From: Limonium bicolor
Taxonomy: Eukaryota; Streptophyta; Magnoliopsida; Caryophyllales; Plumbaginaceae
NCBI GenBank assembly: GCA_023374045.1
Contig: CM041778.1
Span: forward strand, 96,722,839-96,786,838
Direction of reading: 5' to 3'
Length of the DNA stretch: 64,000 bases
The notes beneath the pieces are model-generated. The model worked only from the letters and a program-made list of their open reading frames with translations. It had not been told where the DNA came from and ran no database searches. Shown here piece after piece: positions 13,576 through 25,424 of this stretch; the stretch's first letter is position 1; every line of letters begins with the position of its first letter. Both the position numbers and the translations under genes were made by a program.

Positions 13576-14097
13576 AGACTTCGTCCCGAAGTCGTCTTTC
13601 TTAAATAGGTATATAATGTATATCTACCCATGATTCCCATAATGTACATCTATGTGATGTAACATTCACGCATAATTGTGTTGTGCTAATTTGCACATAG
13701 CCCTCAAGTGTGGCGTTAATTCAAATATATGGATATAGGTGATCCATCACCACCGTCGTTTCCAATCAGTTCTAACCATCTTGACAACCTCCCTGAGGAG
13801 TCAATTACATTCCACATTCCACATTTCATTGTCCATAACCATGATCCATTCAGTATCTAGGCGATACTATACGAAGGATTTTAAACATAACATAAACACA
13901 TATTATACCCATGTATCTTTTAGATACTTTCACATCATCATATAAGTATCTCATGGATACGTATAACACATACAATACTTAAACAATGCATGCCCGCATG
14001 ACAAACAAACAACCAAACACCACAACAAACAACAATTTATTGTATGCCCGCATACGACTTATTAAAATTAGTGCACACACTGTGCACAGCCAAGAGG

Positions 14098-14128
14098 CTC
14101 TACCCCCCTTAAAAGGGGTTACGCCCCC
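14098..14128 (-). promoter_or_regulatory. Second polypurine tract in element C
   Basis: On the minus strand, CGTAACCCCTTTTAAGGGG runs into GGTAGA. The AAGGGGGGTAGA core is the same as in the true PPT 540 bp away, and CCCCTT and AAGGGG can pair. The same arrangement occurs in element D (21812-21839) and the plus-strand element (58785-58812). Confidence 0.6.
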
Positions 14129-15624
14129 GTACCCAAAAGTATACAACAGTCGCTAACCAAAGAGCGCCGGATACTTGGGTCTCATGGAATTTTCGTATTG
14201 AAAAATGGGTCGATCTTAGGTATTTGATTCTTAAAGAGGTTATGAGAAAGGTGAGGCGTGTACATTTCCAGCCGAGAAGGCCCGAGTACTTAGTGCGCTA
14301 TCTCAACCACGTTCTATTGGGCCCACTCACTCCGTATTGAGGTGCAGACCCCACGGATATGGATAATACGCCCTTTGTTCATTGTCATCTAGATGATTTA
14401 TTTGCAGCAGTTTATTGCTGACGTCGTTCCATTATGACGGTGTCGTTCCCGGTCTTTGTAACTGGAAACAGAGGTCTCTCATCGATGCGGTAACATTAGT
14501 TTGTATGTGCACACGACTGGATCGAAATCGTATATCGGTATGTAGATCGCTAATGCGCGATATAATTCAAGTCATTATTATCTTCACTCGTCGGTGTAAT
14601 GTTGAGATGAAGTATGGTATTAATTATCATTTGTGCTCAGCGCCGTTTTGCACTAGTTTCTATTGTTTGTTGAAGACCTATCGTTATAACTGCACGGGGA
14701 TAACTTTTTTGTAATCCCCTGTCTTCCGGTTGTTTGTTCCGCTGTAAGGTATTTAATTGAAATATTTGTTATGTATTTCCCGTTGGTATATATAGTGCTT
14801 CCCGCGTGGCGGTTTTTTGCAACATTTTTGTATGGTTCGTCCCGTTTATTAAGAGAGTCCATTGTTATAATCATATTGTGTTCTGCATTGCATGACACCC
14901 CATGCGGGTATGTTCCTTGTAGTTGAGGTACTTTCCTCTGGTATATCTGTATCATTGAATTCTCGCGGAGTTCATGGTGCTCCCGGTCTGCTTGCCCTGA
15001 TGTTCTTGGGTGACCCTTTCCACGACGTTATAGTAGTAGTGGCGCTCGCCTCTGGCAGTGCCTATTGATACGGCGCTTGGTCGTCAATGGAGGTATGACA
15101 TTGAGGTTGTATTAACGTTACAGGAGCAGGAAATTTCATTCGCTGCGAGAGTGTTTAGACAAACCGTTGAGCTTGGTAGCCCTTTTCCCTATATTCGGGG
15201 GTTATATTACTTAGTTGTATTATACTCATTGGTTGTGGCGGAGGGTACTGTCGGCGGTAGTTCGTACTGGACTTCCACATGACGGTGGATTGTCGACAAT
15301 GTACTCATGACGTTTGTGTCTCCTCCTGGCTGAGCTCTCAGCTGGTCCTTAGCAGGGGTAACATTCCCGGCTTTGTGCCCTTGGCCAGCTCCCTGGCTCA
15401 CACCACCACTAGATGTCGGTATCACCGTTCGTCTTCTCAATAACGCACCATAATACAATCAACTCATTTGTGTGCCCCAAGGGCTAACTCTTGTAGGCTA
15501 AAGGCTCTGCCAACACATAATTTCATTAAGACACAGACGTTTCGTACCTCACAAACTTTCCCAAGTTTCCCAAATCCTAAGCTCACTGTCTTAACCTAGT
15601 ATCTCGTCATCAGAGCGGTACTCC

Positions 15625-15636
15625 GCTCTGATACCA
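15625..15636 (-). promoter_or_regulatory. Primer-binding site of element C (initiator Met tRNA type)
   Basis: The minus strand reads TGGTATCAGAGC, four bases inside the LTR end at 15641. It is embedded in a perfect 10-bp inverted repeat at 15609-15632 with loop TACT. Confidence 0.9.
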
Positions 15637-15640
15637 CTTT

Positions 15641-17617
15641 TGTAACACCCCTCATAACAAATACGTAATAGTCGCTCACGTGAACAGAATTAAAGGCGTC
15701 TCACAGCGGAAGGAGTTACAGTAATAGAACTCACATGGGTGTTACTTGCCACCACTCGCCCACACGAGTGATGTAGTAGTACAACCTCTTAACAAAATCA
15801 AACATAAAAATACAATCCGCGGTGACAACGAGATACCACCTACATGTCTATCTAAGTATCAAAAGCACAACTACTGTGAGCATCTAACATAATCCAAATC
15901 TTACAACCCCTTTCCAGTGGAATCATTTAATACATAACGAGGTATGAACGGTAAATACAAAATCAACGACGTCCTAACTACCCAGCCCCGCACTTCGGCT
16001 TCGACGTGTTCAGCACCCTGCACAATAAGTGTAGTCCTCAGCGATAGACGCTGAGTATGCCGGATCTGGACCCTATTGGTCACTTGCCATTTTTAACCGT
16101 CTTGATAAGATTATTTCCTGCTTTACCATTTTACAGATATAATAGGTACTGTAACAACATGCATGATTATATATCATTCATCCAATCCACAGTCATTCAA
16201 TATGGATATACATCATTACCGACATTACTGTTATACATCATACAATACAATGGCATTGAGGACATAGTACATCACTCGGCCCTCCGGCCTTCACTTATCG
16301 TTTGTTTAGGTTAGCACAGTCGGGCGTCAGTTAGGACAACCCGAAATATACTCACTTGGACAGTAGTCCCACGTACACACAAAGGTGCTCACTGCCCTGA
16401 TCATCCGAAGACTCTGGGACTTATTCACTTTGCCTTTGTAAAGCGTCCATTTAGGTGGCCAAGGGCCTGGTGCCAACGGTAGCACACTCCGCCTGACGAT
16501 CTATCTAGGCTCGATCAGGATTAACTAGGGAAAACCCGATACGGGATAACCCAAGAGATCTCTACGCGCGACCAGCAGCCAGTGACTGTCTGGATTAAGG
16601 TACATCATCACATTCATTCACACTCTACTGTTAGCTTTGTTAGTTAGATAGTCAGTTACAGTTTTAGTTATGGAGTACATCACTTAATTTGTTGGCTGCC
16701 CTATGGGTCTTACGCATGTCTAGAATTATTCTAGGTAACATTCACGTTCGAGTCAAAGCTCTAGAGACTGACAATGTCGTGTCCCATTCCTAAGTATTTT
16801 ACTTAGGTTTATAACTACATACTTGTAATACTTAGCGTATTAGGTCAAGCAATAGTGGTCACAATCACACATTTCGCATATGTAGTTTTGTATAAGTCGA
16901 TCTATAGTCGACGTAGTATTAGTCCCGTAGGACGTTCGTGCATAAATAAATAATGCAGTGAACATAACTACGCATCACATACATGAATCACATACATACA
17001 TTCACACAAGTTATTTATCAAACAAATCTGAGCCCGAGGAATTCCTCAGGACAACTCGGATCAAATCCCTTTACATACTGTACACCGTTGTCTAGATTCG
17101 TGCAGTGCAAACCACTAGAGCTTTCGAGCGCGTACGTCGGGAATGCGATCTAGTAATACGAGGAACACTAAGAGTCAATCCATATGACAGCACAATTCGG
17201 TATTTCCAAATAACGTTTGAAATCCTAGTACTATGTCCCCAGACTTAACATTTGTTACTAATTAAAGTATCATTGTTAATATTTTATAAACCCCTTACTC
17301 GTTGTGTGAGTTAATTCTCAGTTTACATTAGAGCATGAAACCTTGCGTTATACACTTATGATACTTCACTAGGTTTATTTATCAAACCAAAGTCTTATAC
17401 TATCCTTAGTATTTTATGTCGTTATAACTATAGTGTATAACTTTATTTCTTGGTACGTGTTTATCTATGTAGGTATGCATTTAGCATAACAGTTCGATTA
17501 ACTATATCCTTAGCCACATAATATTATTTGTGTTATATTTATTTCATGATGTTAGGTAGTATGGTCTTTTACATGTCGTTAGTCTTTATAGCATATGGTT
17601 CGGTAATTTTATGTACC
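15641..17617 (-). mobile_element. LTR C, partial (U5-side 1.98 kb)
   Basis: It begins TGTAACACCCC directly after the primer site, so it is the 5' LTR of element C. It is colinear with 684-2700 of LTR A: both have CTCAGCGATAxACGCTGAG (about 1087 and 16034), GGACCCTATTGGTCACTT and GTCGACGTAGTATTAGTC blocks. By eye they differ at roughly a quarter of positions or more. It stops at 17617, where element D begins, and I cannot find its continuation after 31892. The U5 hairpin is CACTCG / CGAGTG around CCCACA at 15753-15770. Confidence 0.75.
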
Positions 17618-18967
17618 TGTAACACCCCTAATACGCACATGATACTAAATGAAATCGCAGCGGAATTAAATAACTAAATAGTAACTAACGCTTCGGTGCT
17701 ACAACGCCGTCAACCACCCACGTGGTGACAAGGCAGAATAAATACAAGTGTACCGGTCTGATGATCAGACTCCCGAGCATAAAACTAAACCATAAATACA
17801 TTATATACAATACCGAGTGTTTACATATCCTTCACTGTATAACATCACTGTAAACTGCAACAACCAAAAGCATATAACACCACAGGAGCACAGGCGCATC
17901 CCGGGCCAACATCCAAACGTATACAAAAGTAAACTTGCATCCTAGGATCTAAAGCCACTCCGCTTCCTCGATCCTCATCCTGCAGTATAAGAAATATGGA
18001 TCCCCCGAGGGGGTCAGCAACCCTTGGCTGGTATGGCTAACGCGCAGCCCATCGGCTACCGGGATACGCGCAGCTAATTGTCATGATAACATGGCATTCA
18101 TTTACATACATAACATAACATAACATGGAGCATAGCATCAATAGTGCACAGCTCATCATCACATACACGGTGGATCTTGGTTCCACAATAACAAACCACA
18201 AGGGTCAAATAACATAAGAGCCTAGAGAGTGATTCACCCTCATGTTAAGCTCGTTAAACACACTCATTACCGTTCTGTTAGACGAACGAGTAACTTAAGT
18301 CACAGATGGTTCGGATTTAGTGACCCGAACACACCACACAAACACATGTTCCCACTAAACCGATCATAAGTCAGAATAGGTAAGCTTTGGAGGAAGCTAG
18401 CGGGAGATCGAACGCCAATTAAGGAGAACAATCTTAACAACATAAGAGTCGAATCTGATTCAGATATCTACTCTTAACTTACATGCATGACCGGACAACC
18501 GGATTCCTCACTTCCCAGTTAACACTTGTTAGAGGTTCATAGTGGAACTTAACAACCAATACACAATAGGTGGTAAGTCATGTTAGACACACACAAGGGA
18601 ATGAGTCACAACATAACATCACAATAATATGAACAACTGTAAACTCATTACATGTTTAAATCTTATAACGTCATAAACACACAGAAAAACATACAACACA
18701 CAAGCCGGTGTAAACCGCTAGACAACAGACTGCAAGAAAACCATACCTTGGTCCTTGCCTCGTTTGGTTCCTCCGTAGGTCACTCCTATACATAATTCAA
18801 GAACGTCGGTTAATTAACTTACTTAACCTCCAAATTTACTAAGTGTTTAACATAGTTATTTGACATGTTTAATGTCTAACTTTACCCTAGGTTACCTTCA
18901 TTATACACCCTAGGGTTAACTACATAAGTCACATTCTTTTCTGTTTTTTTTTTTTACAAGTTTAGGT

Positions 18968-19300
18968 CCGACCGGACTTGCCGACCGGACTTTCCATGTC
19001 CGGTCGATTCCAGAACATATTTCCGTCAAAATCTTCTACTCCGACCGACCTTGTAAGTCCGGTCGCATGACCGGTCTATTCCAGAGAGTTTTCTCCCTTT
19101 GAAAATTTAGCCCGACCGGACTTGCCAAGTCCGGTCCTATGTCCGGTCGATTCCAGTAACTCAATCCGTACACAAATTACAAGCCCGACCGACCTTGCAA
19201 GTCCGGTCCCAAGGTCGGTCCATTCCAAGAAGCCAATTCTCGCAGGGTAAACTGGGCCCGACCGAACTTGCAAGTCCGGTCGCAAGTCCGGTCTGCCCCA
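18968..19300. repeat. Hairpin array, five units of about 72.5 bp, in D 3' LTR
   Basis: Units start with CCGACC at about 18968, 19041, 19112, 19185 and 19258 (steps 73, 71, 73, 73). Each has one strong inverted repeat such as GACCGGACTTG facing CAAGTCCGGTC, then GGTC(G/C)ATTCCA and about 30 less conserved bases. The other LTR has the same array at 29326-29668. The array lies downstream of the minus-strand TATA box, so it should be in the transcribed leader. Confidence 0.9.
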
Positions 19301-20898
19301 AATCTTTGTTTTCCTTTTTACATTCAACTCCAAACTTCACCCCATATAACCTAGTACTCCCCTAACCTCATTTGGGCACTCTAAACACACCTCAAGACCT
19401 CCTAAACACTCACAAAACTCTTTTCTAATTCCTTAAATCTTTACTTATTTCCTTGTAAATTCCTTAACACTTACAACATTTTACACTAAGTTTCTAAATG
19501 GTGTTTCTCACCTATGATAACTACTATCTCAAAATGCTTCCTCCTTATCTTAACATCATCTCCCAAGCATCATCTCTCCCAACTAACTCCTTATATCCAT
19601 CTTGAAATTCTTTTCCAAGTTTACACTTTCTCCTTATTACCAAAGTTTGCCTAAGTATTTACCTAAGTCCAAAATGACTTTGGTACCTATTAAAATCTCA
19701 AGTTCATGCCTAAGTCCTTGTTACATCCCAAATCATCTTAATGCATGTTACTTACACAAGAACAACACTTAACCTTTTTAAATACTCCTTAACTTGTCAA
19801 CCTCATTTTAAACTCCTAGAACTTCACATTTATTACCTAAATTTCGACATAGGTTCACCTAGAACATTGCTAAACCAAAACACACATTGTTTTTACCAAC
19901 AAACACCCAAGAACACTAAAAATCCATCAAGTACTTATTATACACAAACTTCACTCACAAAGCACTACATCACAATATAGTGCATAATTTAAATTGCATG
20001 GCACTTAGGCCCTTAAATGACATGGCTCTTAGGCCCTTAAGATGCATAAATCATAAACACTGAATTTCCACATATATTTGCCTTAAACCTGCAAATACAC
20101 TCAACAACACATATGCCTTTTACTAAGCTCTTGAGAACACTTTACTAAGTCATTCACCATTTGCTCTTTAGGTAGTTTTAATAAGCATTTAAAGCTCATT
20201 TCTCCTAAGGCATTAAACAACATTTGGTTAGTAGATTTACCTCTTTCCAAACAACTTCTTTCTTGTTTCTTTTAGAAAACCGGTAGGGTATTTGATTCTT
20301 TGACAAGTTCTAAACAGTATACAAACATTATAATGAGTATTCAAGCTATAAGCTCCATCTCATTGTAAACCCTAATTTTACATTGTTTCAAAAACATTAA
20401 TGTAGTTGTTTTACCTTGCTCTTTGAAGAGAGTTTGAATATCTAGCAAGAGAGGACTCCACCTAGTCCATGAAGAGTTGGAATGAAGCTAGAACAAGGTC
20501 ACACAAAGAGCTCCTTCAATATATATTTTCGGTTACCACAAAAACACATGAAGGAAATGAAGTTTTTATTTGAGATTCCTTACCTAGAAGCAAATGAGAG
20601 TAACAATATGTAAAAATACAAGCTCAAGCTCCTTCAATGGAGAAACTCCATGGCACCAAAATGGTGGTCTTGGACTTTTAAGAAGATAGGAATGAAAGCT
20701 TGATGAGAGGAAGAGATTGGTGGTGTTTGTTTTTGATTTGGACAAGTGAGCAAGATTTTACAAGAGATCAAAGTGGAGTTTTAATGGAGGTGTGTGGTAT
20801 TACCGTGAGAGAACAGCAAGAAGAAGGAAGAAGAGAGGTGGGAAACCGTGTGAACAAGGAAAGAAATGAGAGAATGAGATAGAATTTGCTTTTGAAGA

Positions 20899-20906
20899 TA
20901 TTTATA
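20899..20906 (-). promoter_or_regulatory. TATA box of D 3' LTR
   Basis: The minus strand reads GTATAAATATC, followed about 25 bases later by the pyrimidine-rich run CTCATTCTCTCATTTCTTTCC (20859-20879), typical of a plant core promoter and start-site Y patch. Confidence 0.65.
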
Positions 20907-21529
20907 CTTGTAAAGTAAAAAGGGTACTTAAGTAGTTTGTTTATTTTCTTAACAAGCTAACAAGGGTGGTGTGTCACCAACCTTAAAAACCGGCCCCAAA
21001 TAGTAGTAGAGGGTAATATAGTCTTTATTTGTCAATTTAATTACTTATACAACATATGTTACAAAATAGCTTATAAAAATCACTATTCATGAAACAAGGC
21101 ACATAGAAGTGAAATTTTTGATTTCCCATTAATATAGACACCCAAATGTGATATTATATAGTACACATATATATTTAAGAGTAATGATGGACATCTAGCC
21201 ACTCAAAACTCATTTACAAGACATTTTTCAAAAATGTGCTTTAAGACTCCTTAAAGCACATTTTGTGTTTAAACTTGTTTTCAAGCTTGGTTTTCTTTGG
21301 TAATTGATTTAATATGTTCATTAGTGTATAAATGAGGTCTTGGTAAGTTCATTAGGTCTTAACCAAGTTTATCCCAAGCTTAGAGCACATTTTGGCTCTT
21401 ATTGACTTTAAAGCACATTTTGTGTTTTCTTTTGTTTAAATTTGTTTACTAATGTTTCTAAGACTCTTTTTAGTCTTAATACACCATATTTAAGTGTTTA
21501 AACAATATATTAAGGTTTGGGGTATTTCA

Positions 21530-21545
21530 ATCTACCCCCCTTAAA
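21530..21545 (-). promoter_or_regulatory. Polypurine tract of element D
   Basis: The minus strand reads TTTTAAGGGGGGTAGAT next to the LTR start TGAAATACCCC. An inverted repeat AACTTTGAGGGCAAAGTT (21548-21565) lies just before it. Confidence 0.9.
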
Positions 21546-21859
21546 AGAACTTTGCCCTCAAAGTTCATACTTCCACATATCCTAAATATTAGAACACGGG
21601 AATACTTATAAACAATACTTCCATACATCACTAACAACACACTTACATAACATTGGACACCAGGTCCATACAACATAACATCGGGTACATAACATTGGAC
21701 ACAAGGTCCATACAACATTATCCACATCATTCAGACACAACGGTCTGTAATATAACAACATAACATAGACGGTGTATTCAAATACACGTCGTACACACAC
21801 AACCGAAACGGCTCTACCCCCCTTAAAAGGGTACGCCCCGTACCCTATACACATAAGTA
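21546..21859 (-). other. Non-coding 3' region of D between pol stop and PPT
   Basis: It contains the pre-PPT hairpin, a 42-bp direct duplication (ACATAACATTGGACAC near 21645 and 21687) and a second PPT-like tract at 21812-21839 (minus TACCCTTTTAAGGGGGGTAG). Reading frames 21527-21730 and 21606-21854 come from the duplication and look non-coding. Confidence 0.7.
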
Positions 21860-22210
21860 CTAAGAAGTAAACAATGACGGGTACTTCGCCTTCATCTTAT
21901 CTTCCAGCTCCCAAGTGGCCTCCTCAACGTCCTGGTTAGACCAAGAACTTTCACCAGTCTCACGGACTTATGGCGTGTCTCGAGTCTTAGCATCCAGAAT
22001 CCGTACCGGAGTCTCCACTGATCGCATGGTCGGCTCTAAGGTTAGCCTTTCAGGCTGAAGCACATGAGACGGATGAGACATATACTTCTTCAACTGGGAC
22101 ACATGAAATACATCATGTACCTTGCCCAGCTCGGCGGGTAGGTCTAGTCTATAGGCTACCGGGCCGATCCGCTCCGTCACAACATAAGGCCCCACATACT
22201 TTGGGCTCAA
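21860..22210 (-). pseudogene. D pol: integrase GPY/F tail and chromodomain (frameshifted)
   Basis: The integrase C-terminal GPY/F-type module is seen as [24 protein letters not shown] and [13 protein letters not shown], which bind DNA and precede the tail in chromoviruses. After DAKTRDTP a TAA stop appears, but other frames continue with KVL, then SNQDVEEATWE and KYPSLF. These are the signature of the chromodomain found in Tekay/Del elements, which in known relatives recognises histone marks and steers insertion. At least two single-base shifts separate these pieces. The final stop is at 21860-21862, 315 bp before the PPT. Family assignment is strong, and activity is excluded as read. Confidence 0.88.
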
Positions 22211-23299
22211 CTTGCCCTTCTGGCCAAACGAAATACTCCCTTCATGGGGGATACTCTCAAAAATACCTGATCGCCCACGGCGAACTCCAGGTCACGTCTG
22301 CGCACATCTGCGTACGACTTCTGTCTATCCTGAGCTGCCTTCATGTTAGCCCGGATCTGGCGAACTTCTGCCTGCTGAACTTGTTCAAGATACTCTGGTC
22401 CTATAATGACCGTCTCACTCGACTCATCCCAGCATAATGGCGTGCGGCATGGTCTACCGTACAAGGCCTGGAAGGGAGACATCTTGATCGAAGCATGATA
22501 ACTGTTGTTGTAACTAAACTCGATCAGATGTAACTTATCAATCCAGCTGGTCTGAAAGTCAAGTGCACAAGCACGTAGCATATCCTCAAGTGTCTGAATG
22601 GTGCGCTCACTCTGACCATCGGTCTGTGGGTGAAACGCTGTACTCAATTTCAGTTCAGTACCCAATGCCTCTCGTGTGGACTTCCAATATCGGGATAAGA
22701 ATCTGGTATCTCTGTCAGATACAATCGTTTTCGGTACACCATGATGTCTTACAATTTCTTTATCAAACAGTTCTGCCAATCTTGCCACTTTCCAAGTGTC
22801 CTTCATCGGAATGAATCGGGCCACTTTGGTCAGTCGGTCAACTACAACCCATATCATATTCAGACCTCCCCTTGTAGGCGGAAGCCCTACTACAAAGTCC
22901 ATGGAGATATCATGGAACTTCCACTCAGGCACTGGCATTGGCTGTACCATACCACCAGGCCGTCGGTGCTCAAACTTGACCTTCTGGCAAGTGAGACCCT
23001 CAAACATAATCACTAACATCTTTCTTCATTCCAGTCCACCAAAAATACCTTTTCATACTCTTATACATCTTTGAAGCTCCGGGGTGAATCGAAGTAGTAG
23101 AACAATGGGATTCACTCAATATGCGCTCCTTCAACTCAGCGCCACTCCTAGGTATACACAATCGGCCATTCAGCCTAATCAGGTCATCATCGTGGAGTCT
23201 GAAGTCGTACTTCTGACCCTCGAATGTGCCATCAATAAGCTTCTGCCGGATCTCCAGCATATACTGATCCGTCATCTGAGCACTCCGCACCCTCTTCAA
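22207..23299 (-). pseudogene. D pol: integrase zinc-binding domain and catalytic core (frameshifted)
   Basis: The N-terminal zinc-binding part is at 23000-23299 (ESHCSTTSIHPG, YFWWTGMKKDV). Its paired cysteines are reached after a frameshift near 23010 (LTCQKVKF). The catalytic core is one open segment from 23019, with the DDE residues in ISMDFVVGLP, VSDRDTRFLSRYW and GQSERTIQTLEDMLRAC at family-like spacing. The enzyme inserts the cDNA into host chromosomes. The open segment ends near 22207, where a frameshift separates it from the GPY/F module. Relative to related integrases, only single-base breaks are evident, not large deletions. Confidence 0.92.
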
Positions 23300-23999
23300 C
23301 CAAGCCAGTATGAGAGACTAGCGAATGGAGAGAGTGTGCTCGGCGACTCAGTGCGTCAGCTACCACATTTGCCTTACCCTCTTTGTATTGCAGATTAATA
23401 TCGTAGTCATTCAGAAACTCAACCCACCTTCTTTGCCTCATGTTCAACTCTTTCTGAGTGAACAAGTACTTTAAGCTTTTATGGTCAGAATAGATTGTCA
23501 CACTTACCCCATACAAATAATGTCGCCATATCTTCAATGCGAAGACAATGGCACCCAATTCTAAGTCGTGGGTAGGGTAGTTCTCCTCATGCTTCTTCAG
23601 CTGACGGGAGGCGTATGCTACGACCTTCCCGTGTTGCATCAATACACAACCCATACCTCTACCTGATGCGTCGCAGTAGACCTCAAAACCATCTGGACCG
23701 TCTGGTATAGTCAGGACTGGTGCAGATGTCAGAGCATCCTTGAGACTCGTGAAAGAACTCTCACAGTCGACTGTCCACTCGAATGGTGCATCCTTCTTCA
23801 TTAAGGAAGTCATCGGCTTCGAGACACTGGAGAAGTCCTTCACAAACCTCCTATAATAACCTGCCAGACCGAGGAAGCTCCTGATATCAGTGACTGTCTT
23901 CGGCCTAGGCCAGGTGCGCACTGCATCTATCTTTGCCGGATCAACAGCGATCCCGGCCTCAGAAATCACATGTCCAAGGAAGGATACTTGGTTCAACAA
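23232..23999 (-). pseudogene. D pol: RT connection and RNase H
   Basis: It begins with the RT thumb/connection motif FLGHVIS and [14 protein letters not shown], then RNase H with acidic residues in [37 protein letters not shown] and [10 protein letters not shown]. RNase H degrades the RNA strand during reverse transcription and makes the PPT primer. It is open for 255 codons but offset in frame from the RT segment upstream (break near 23993-24000). Its C-terminal end overlaps in a different frame with the integrase zinc-binding segment (break near 23290). All four RNase H acidic positions look retained. Confidence 0.93.
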
Positions 24000-24865
24000 A
24001 ATTCACATTTCGAAAACTTTGCATACAACTGTTTCCTCCTCAGAGTTTGTAACACATTTCTCAGGTGGCTTTCGTGCTCACCTCTTGATTTAGAATACAC
24101 AAGAATATCATCGATGAAGACTACCACTGATTTGTCCAACTGATCTTGGAACAAGCGGTTCATTAAGTCCATGAACTTTGCTGGTGCATTCGATAAGCCA
24201 AACGGCATAACTGTGAACTCATAATGCCCATACCTCGTTCTGAAAGCTGTCTTTTCGATATCACTGTCACGGATGGCAATCTGATGGTATCCGGAACGTA
24301 AGTCTATCTTGGAGAATACTGATGCTCCCTTAAGCTGATCAAATAGATCGTCGATGCGTGGTAAAGGGTAACGGTTTTTCACCGTAACAGCATTCAGCTC
24401 CCGATAATCAATACACAGGCGGAGGCTACCGTCCTTCTTCTTCACGAAGAGGACCGGCGCTCCCCATGGTGAAACACTAGGGCGGATAAAGCCCTTGTCG
24501 AGTAGGTCTCTCAGCTGCTCCTTGAGCTCTGTCATCTCTGCTGGAGCCATACGATAAGGTGCTTTCGCAATGGGTCCAGTGCCCGGAACTAAGTCGATCT
24601 CAAACTCAACCTCTCGTGCTGGCGGCATGCCCGGCAGTTCCTTAGGAAATACATCAGGAAACTCCGACACTACCGGCACATCTGGGCTAAACTCAGGGTC
24701 TCTCTCTATGTCCTGGACATAGCAGAGGTATACATCACTCCCTCGTCGTAACTCACGATACATGGCCATGGCGGTGATGATCTGAGTCGAAGGCTCCCTG
24801 GGCCTCTGGCGGTATGATATGGTAACCCAGATGGACTCCGAAGAAGCAGTCGATGCTCGGCACAC
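23993..24865 (-). pseudogene. D pol: reverse transcriptase
   Basis: Canonical Ty3/gypsy RT blocks are visible in one frame: [92 protein letters not shown] and the catalytic [12 protein letters not shown], where FIDD supplies two metal-binding aspartates. The third is in KIDLRSGYH. It copies element RNA into DNA. The first about 60 codons after 24865 are out of frame with the protease upstream, so a break lies near 24700-24860. The segment ends at KFSKCEFC, where the frame shifts to the RNase H segment. Confidence 0.95.
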
Positions 24866-25215
24866 AGGATTCTGCCCTTGTACCGCTCCAACCAGTTCAT
24901 CCCGACAATCACATCAAATCCAAGTCCGTCGAACTCTATCAGGTCGATCGGGAACTCTTCACCTCTGATTCTTACAATGACATCTCGGTGGTAGCGGGTA
25001 CACCTGATCCGCTCTTTCGATGGGAGAGTGACCAAGAAGTCTGGCATCTCCTCTCCATCTAACCCCAGCCTCTTCGCAAAAGATAGCGAAACAAATGTGT
25101 GAGGCTCCAGAGTCGAACAAGATCGATGCATCCACGCCATTCACTGGAAAGGTACCGGTGAGGATTGTGCCGCTCTTGCCGGCTTCTGCCTCATTGCAGA
25201 CACTCAGTGTACCTC
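24866..25215 (-). pseudogene. D pol: aspartic protease (frameshifted)
   Basis: The retropepsin active site ILFDSGASH sits near 25105-25130, preceded by GTFPVNGVDAS. A second frame over 24706-25140 carries FVSLSFAKRLGLDGEEMPDF, YHRDVIVRIRGEEFPIDLI and [11 protein letters not shown], the normal continuation of a chromovirus protease. The two frames overlap, so a single-base break lies shortly after the active site. The protease cuts the Gag-Pol polyprotein. The upstream frame stays open toward about 25215 (CNEAEAGKSG), and I cannot place a start codon. A spliced or gag-fused origin is possible. Confidence 0.88.
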
Positions 25216-25424
25216 CCGTTCCGAGTGCACAGCCTAATTCATTGGCAAACTAATAAGTACTGGGTAACAACACGGTTGATATACTTCAATAACTCCACTT
25301 TATTCATTAACACTTCCTCTTTACAACATTGTTGGTTTACATGGTTGATATAACTTAACACATACATAACTTCCTTACCATATACTGGCTTAACTGGCTT
25401 AACACATTACAAAGTATACAAGGC
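25216..25424 (-). other. Non-coding spacer between AlkB and protease in D
   Basis: About 210 bp of AT-rich sequence with stops in the relevant frames. On the minus strand it has a GTAAGGAAG donor-like string (near 25378, just upstream of this spacer's middle) and an AATGAATAAAG string. It could be an intron, the 3' untranslated part of a captured transcript, or simple spacer. Confidence 0.4.

Larger units (their letters stand above)
13559..15640 (-). mobile_element. Element C internal region, 2.1 kb, non-coding
   Basis: A complete internal region from PPT (13559) to primer site (15625-15636), but only 2082 bp, too short for gag-pol. No protease, RT or integrase motif is seen on either strand. 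It contains a second PPT-like tract at 14098-14128. The leader (14985-15640) is related to 1-683, and a short minus frame (15207-15458) resembles the one at 367-564. The size suggests a non-autonomous derivative, or an internal deletion between leader and 3' end. The long plus frame 14415-14714 matches nothing I recognise. Confidence 0.7.
17618..21529 (-). mobile_element. 3' LTR of element D
   Basis: On the minus strand it runs TGAAATACCCC to GGGGTGTTACA, directly after the PPT. It contains the U5 hairpin at 17709-17729, a hairpin array (18968-19300), candidate splice donors (18743, 20238, 20413, 20582) and a TATA box (20899-20906). The reading frames 19076-19333 and 20700-20882 overlap array or leader sequence and are not considered genes. 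Confidence 0.95.

Noticed and set aside
14415..14714. A 99-codon plus frame in element C
   Set aside because: It is antisense to the element, overlaps another open frame, and has no recognisable motif.
18968..19300. CRISPR-like array in the D LTR
   Set aside because: Spacers are not unique and each repeat is a long inverted repeat inside a plant LTR. The match in the other LTR shows it is part of the retrotransposon.
22201..25353. Plus-strand frames opposite integrase, RT and protease
   Set aside because: They are shadows of the minus-strand pol, which has all expected motifs.
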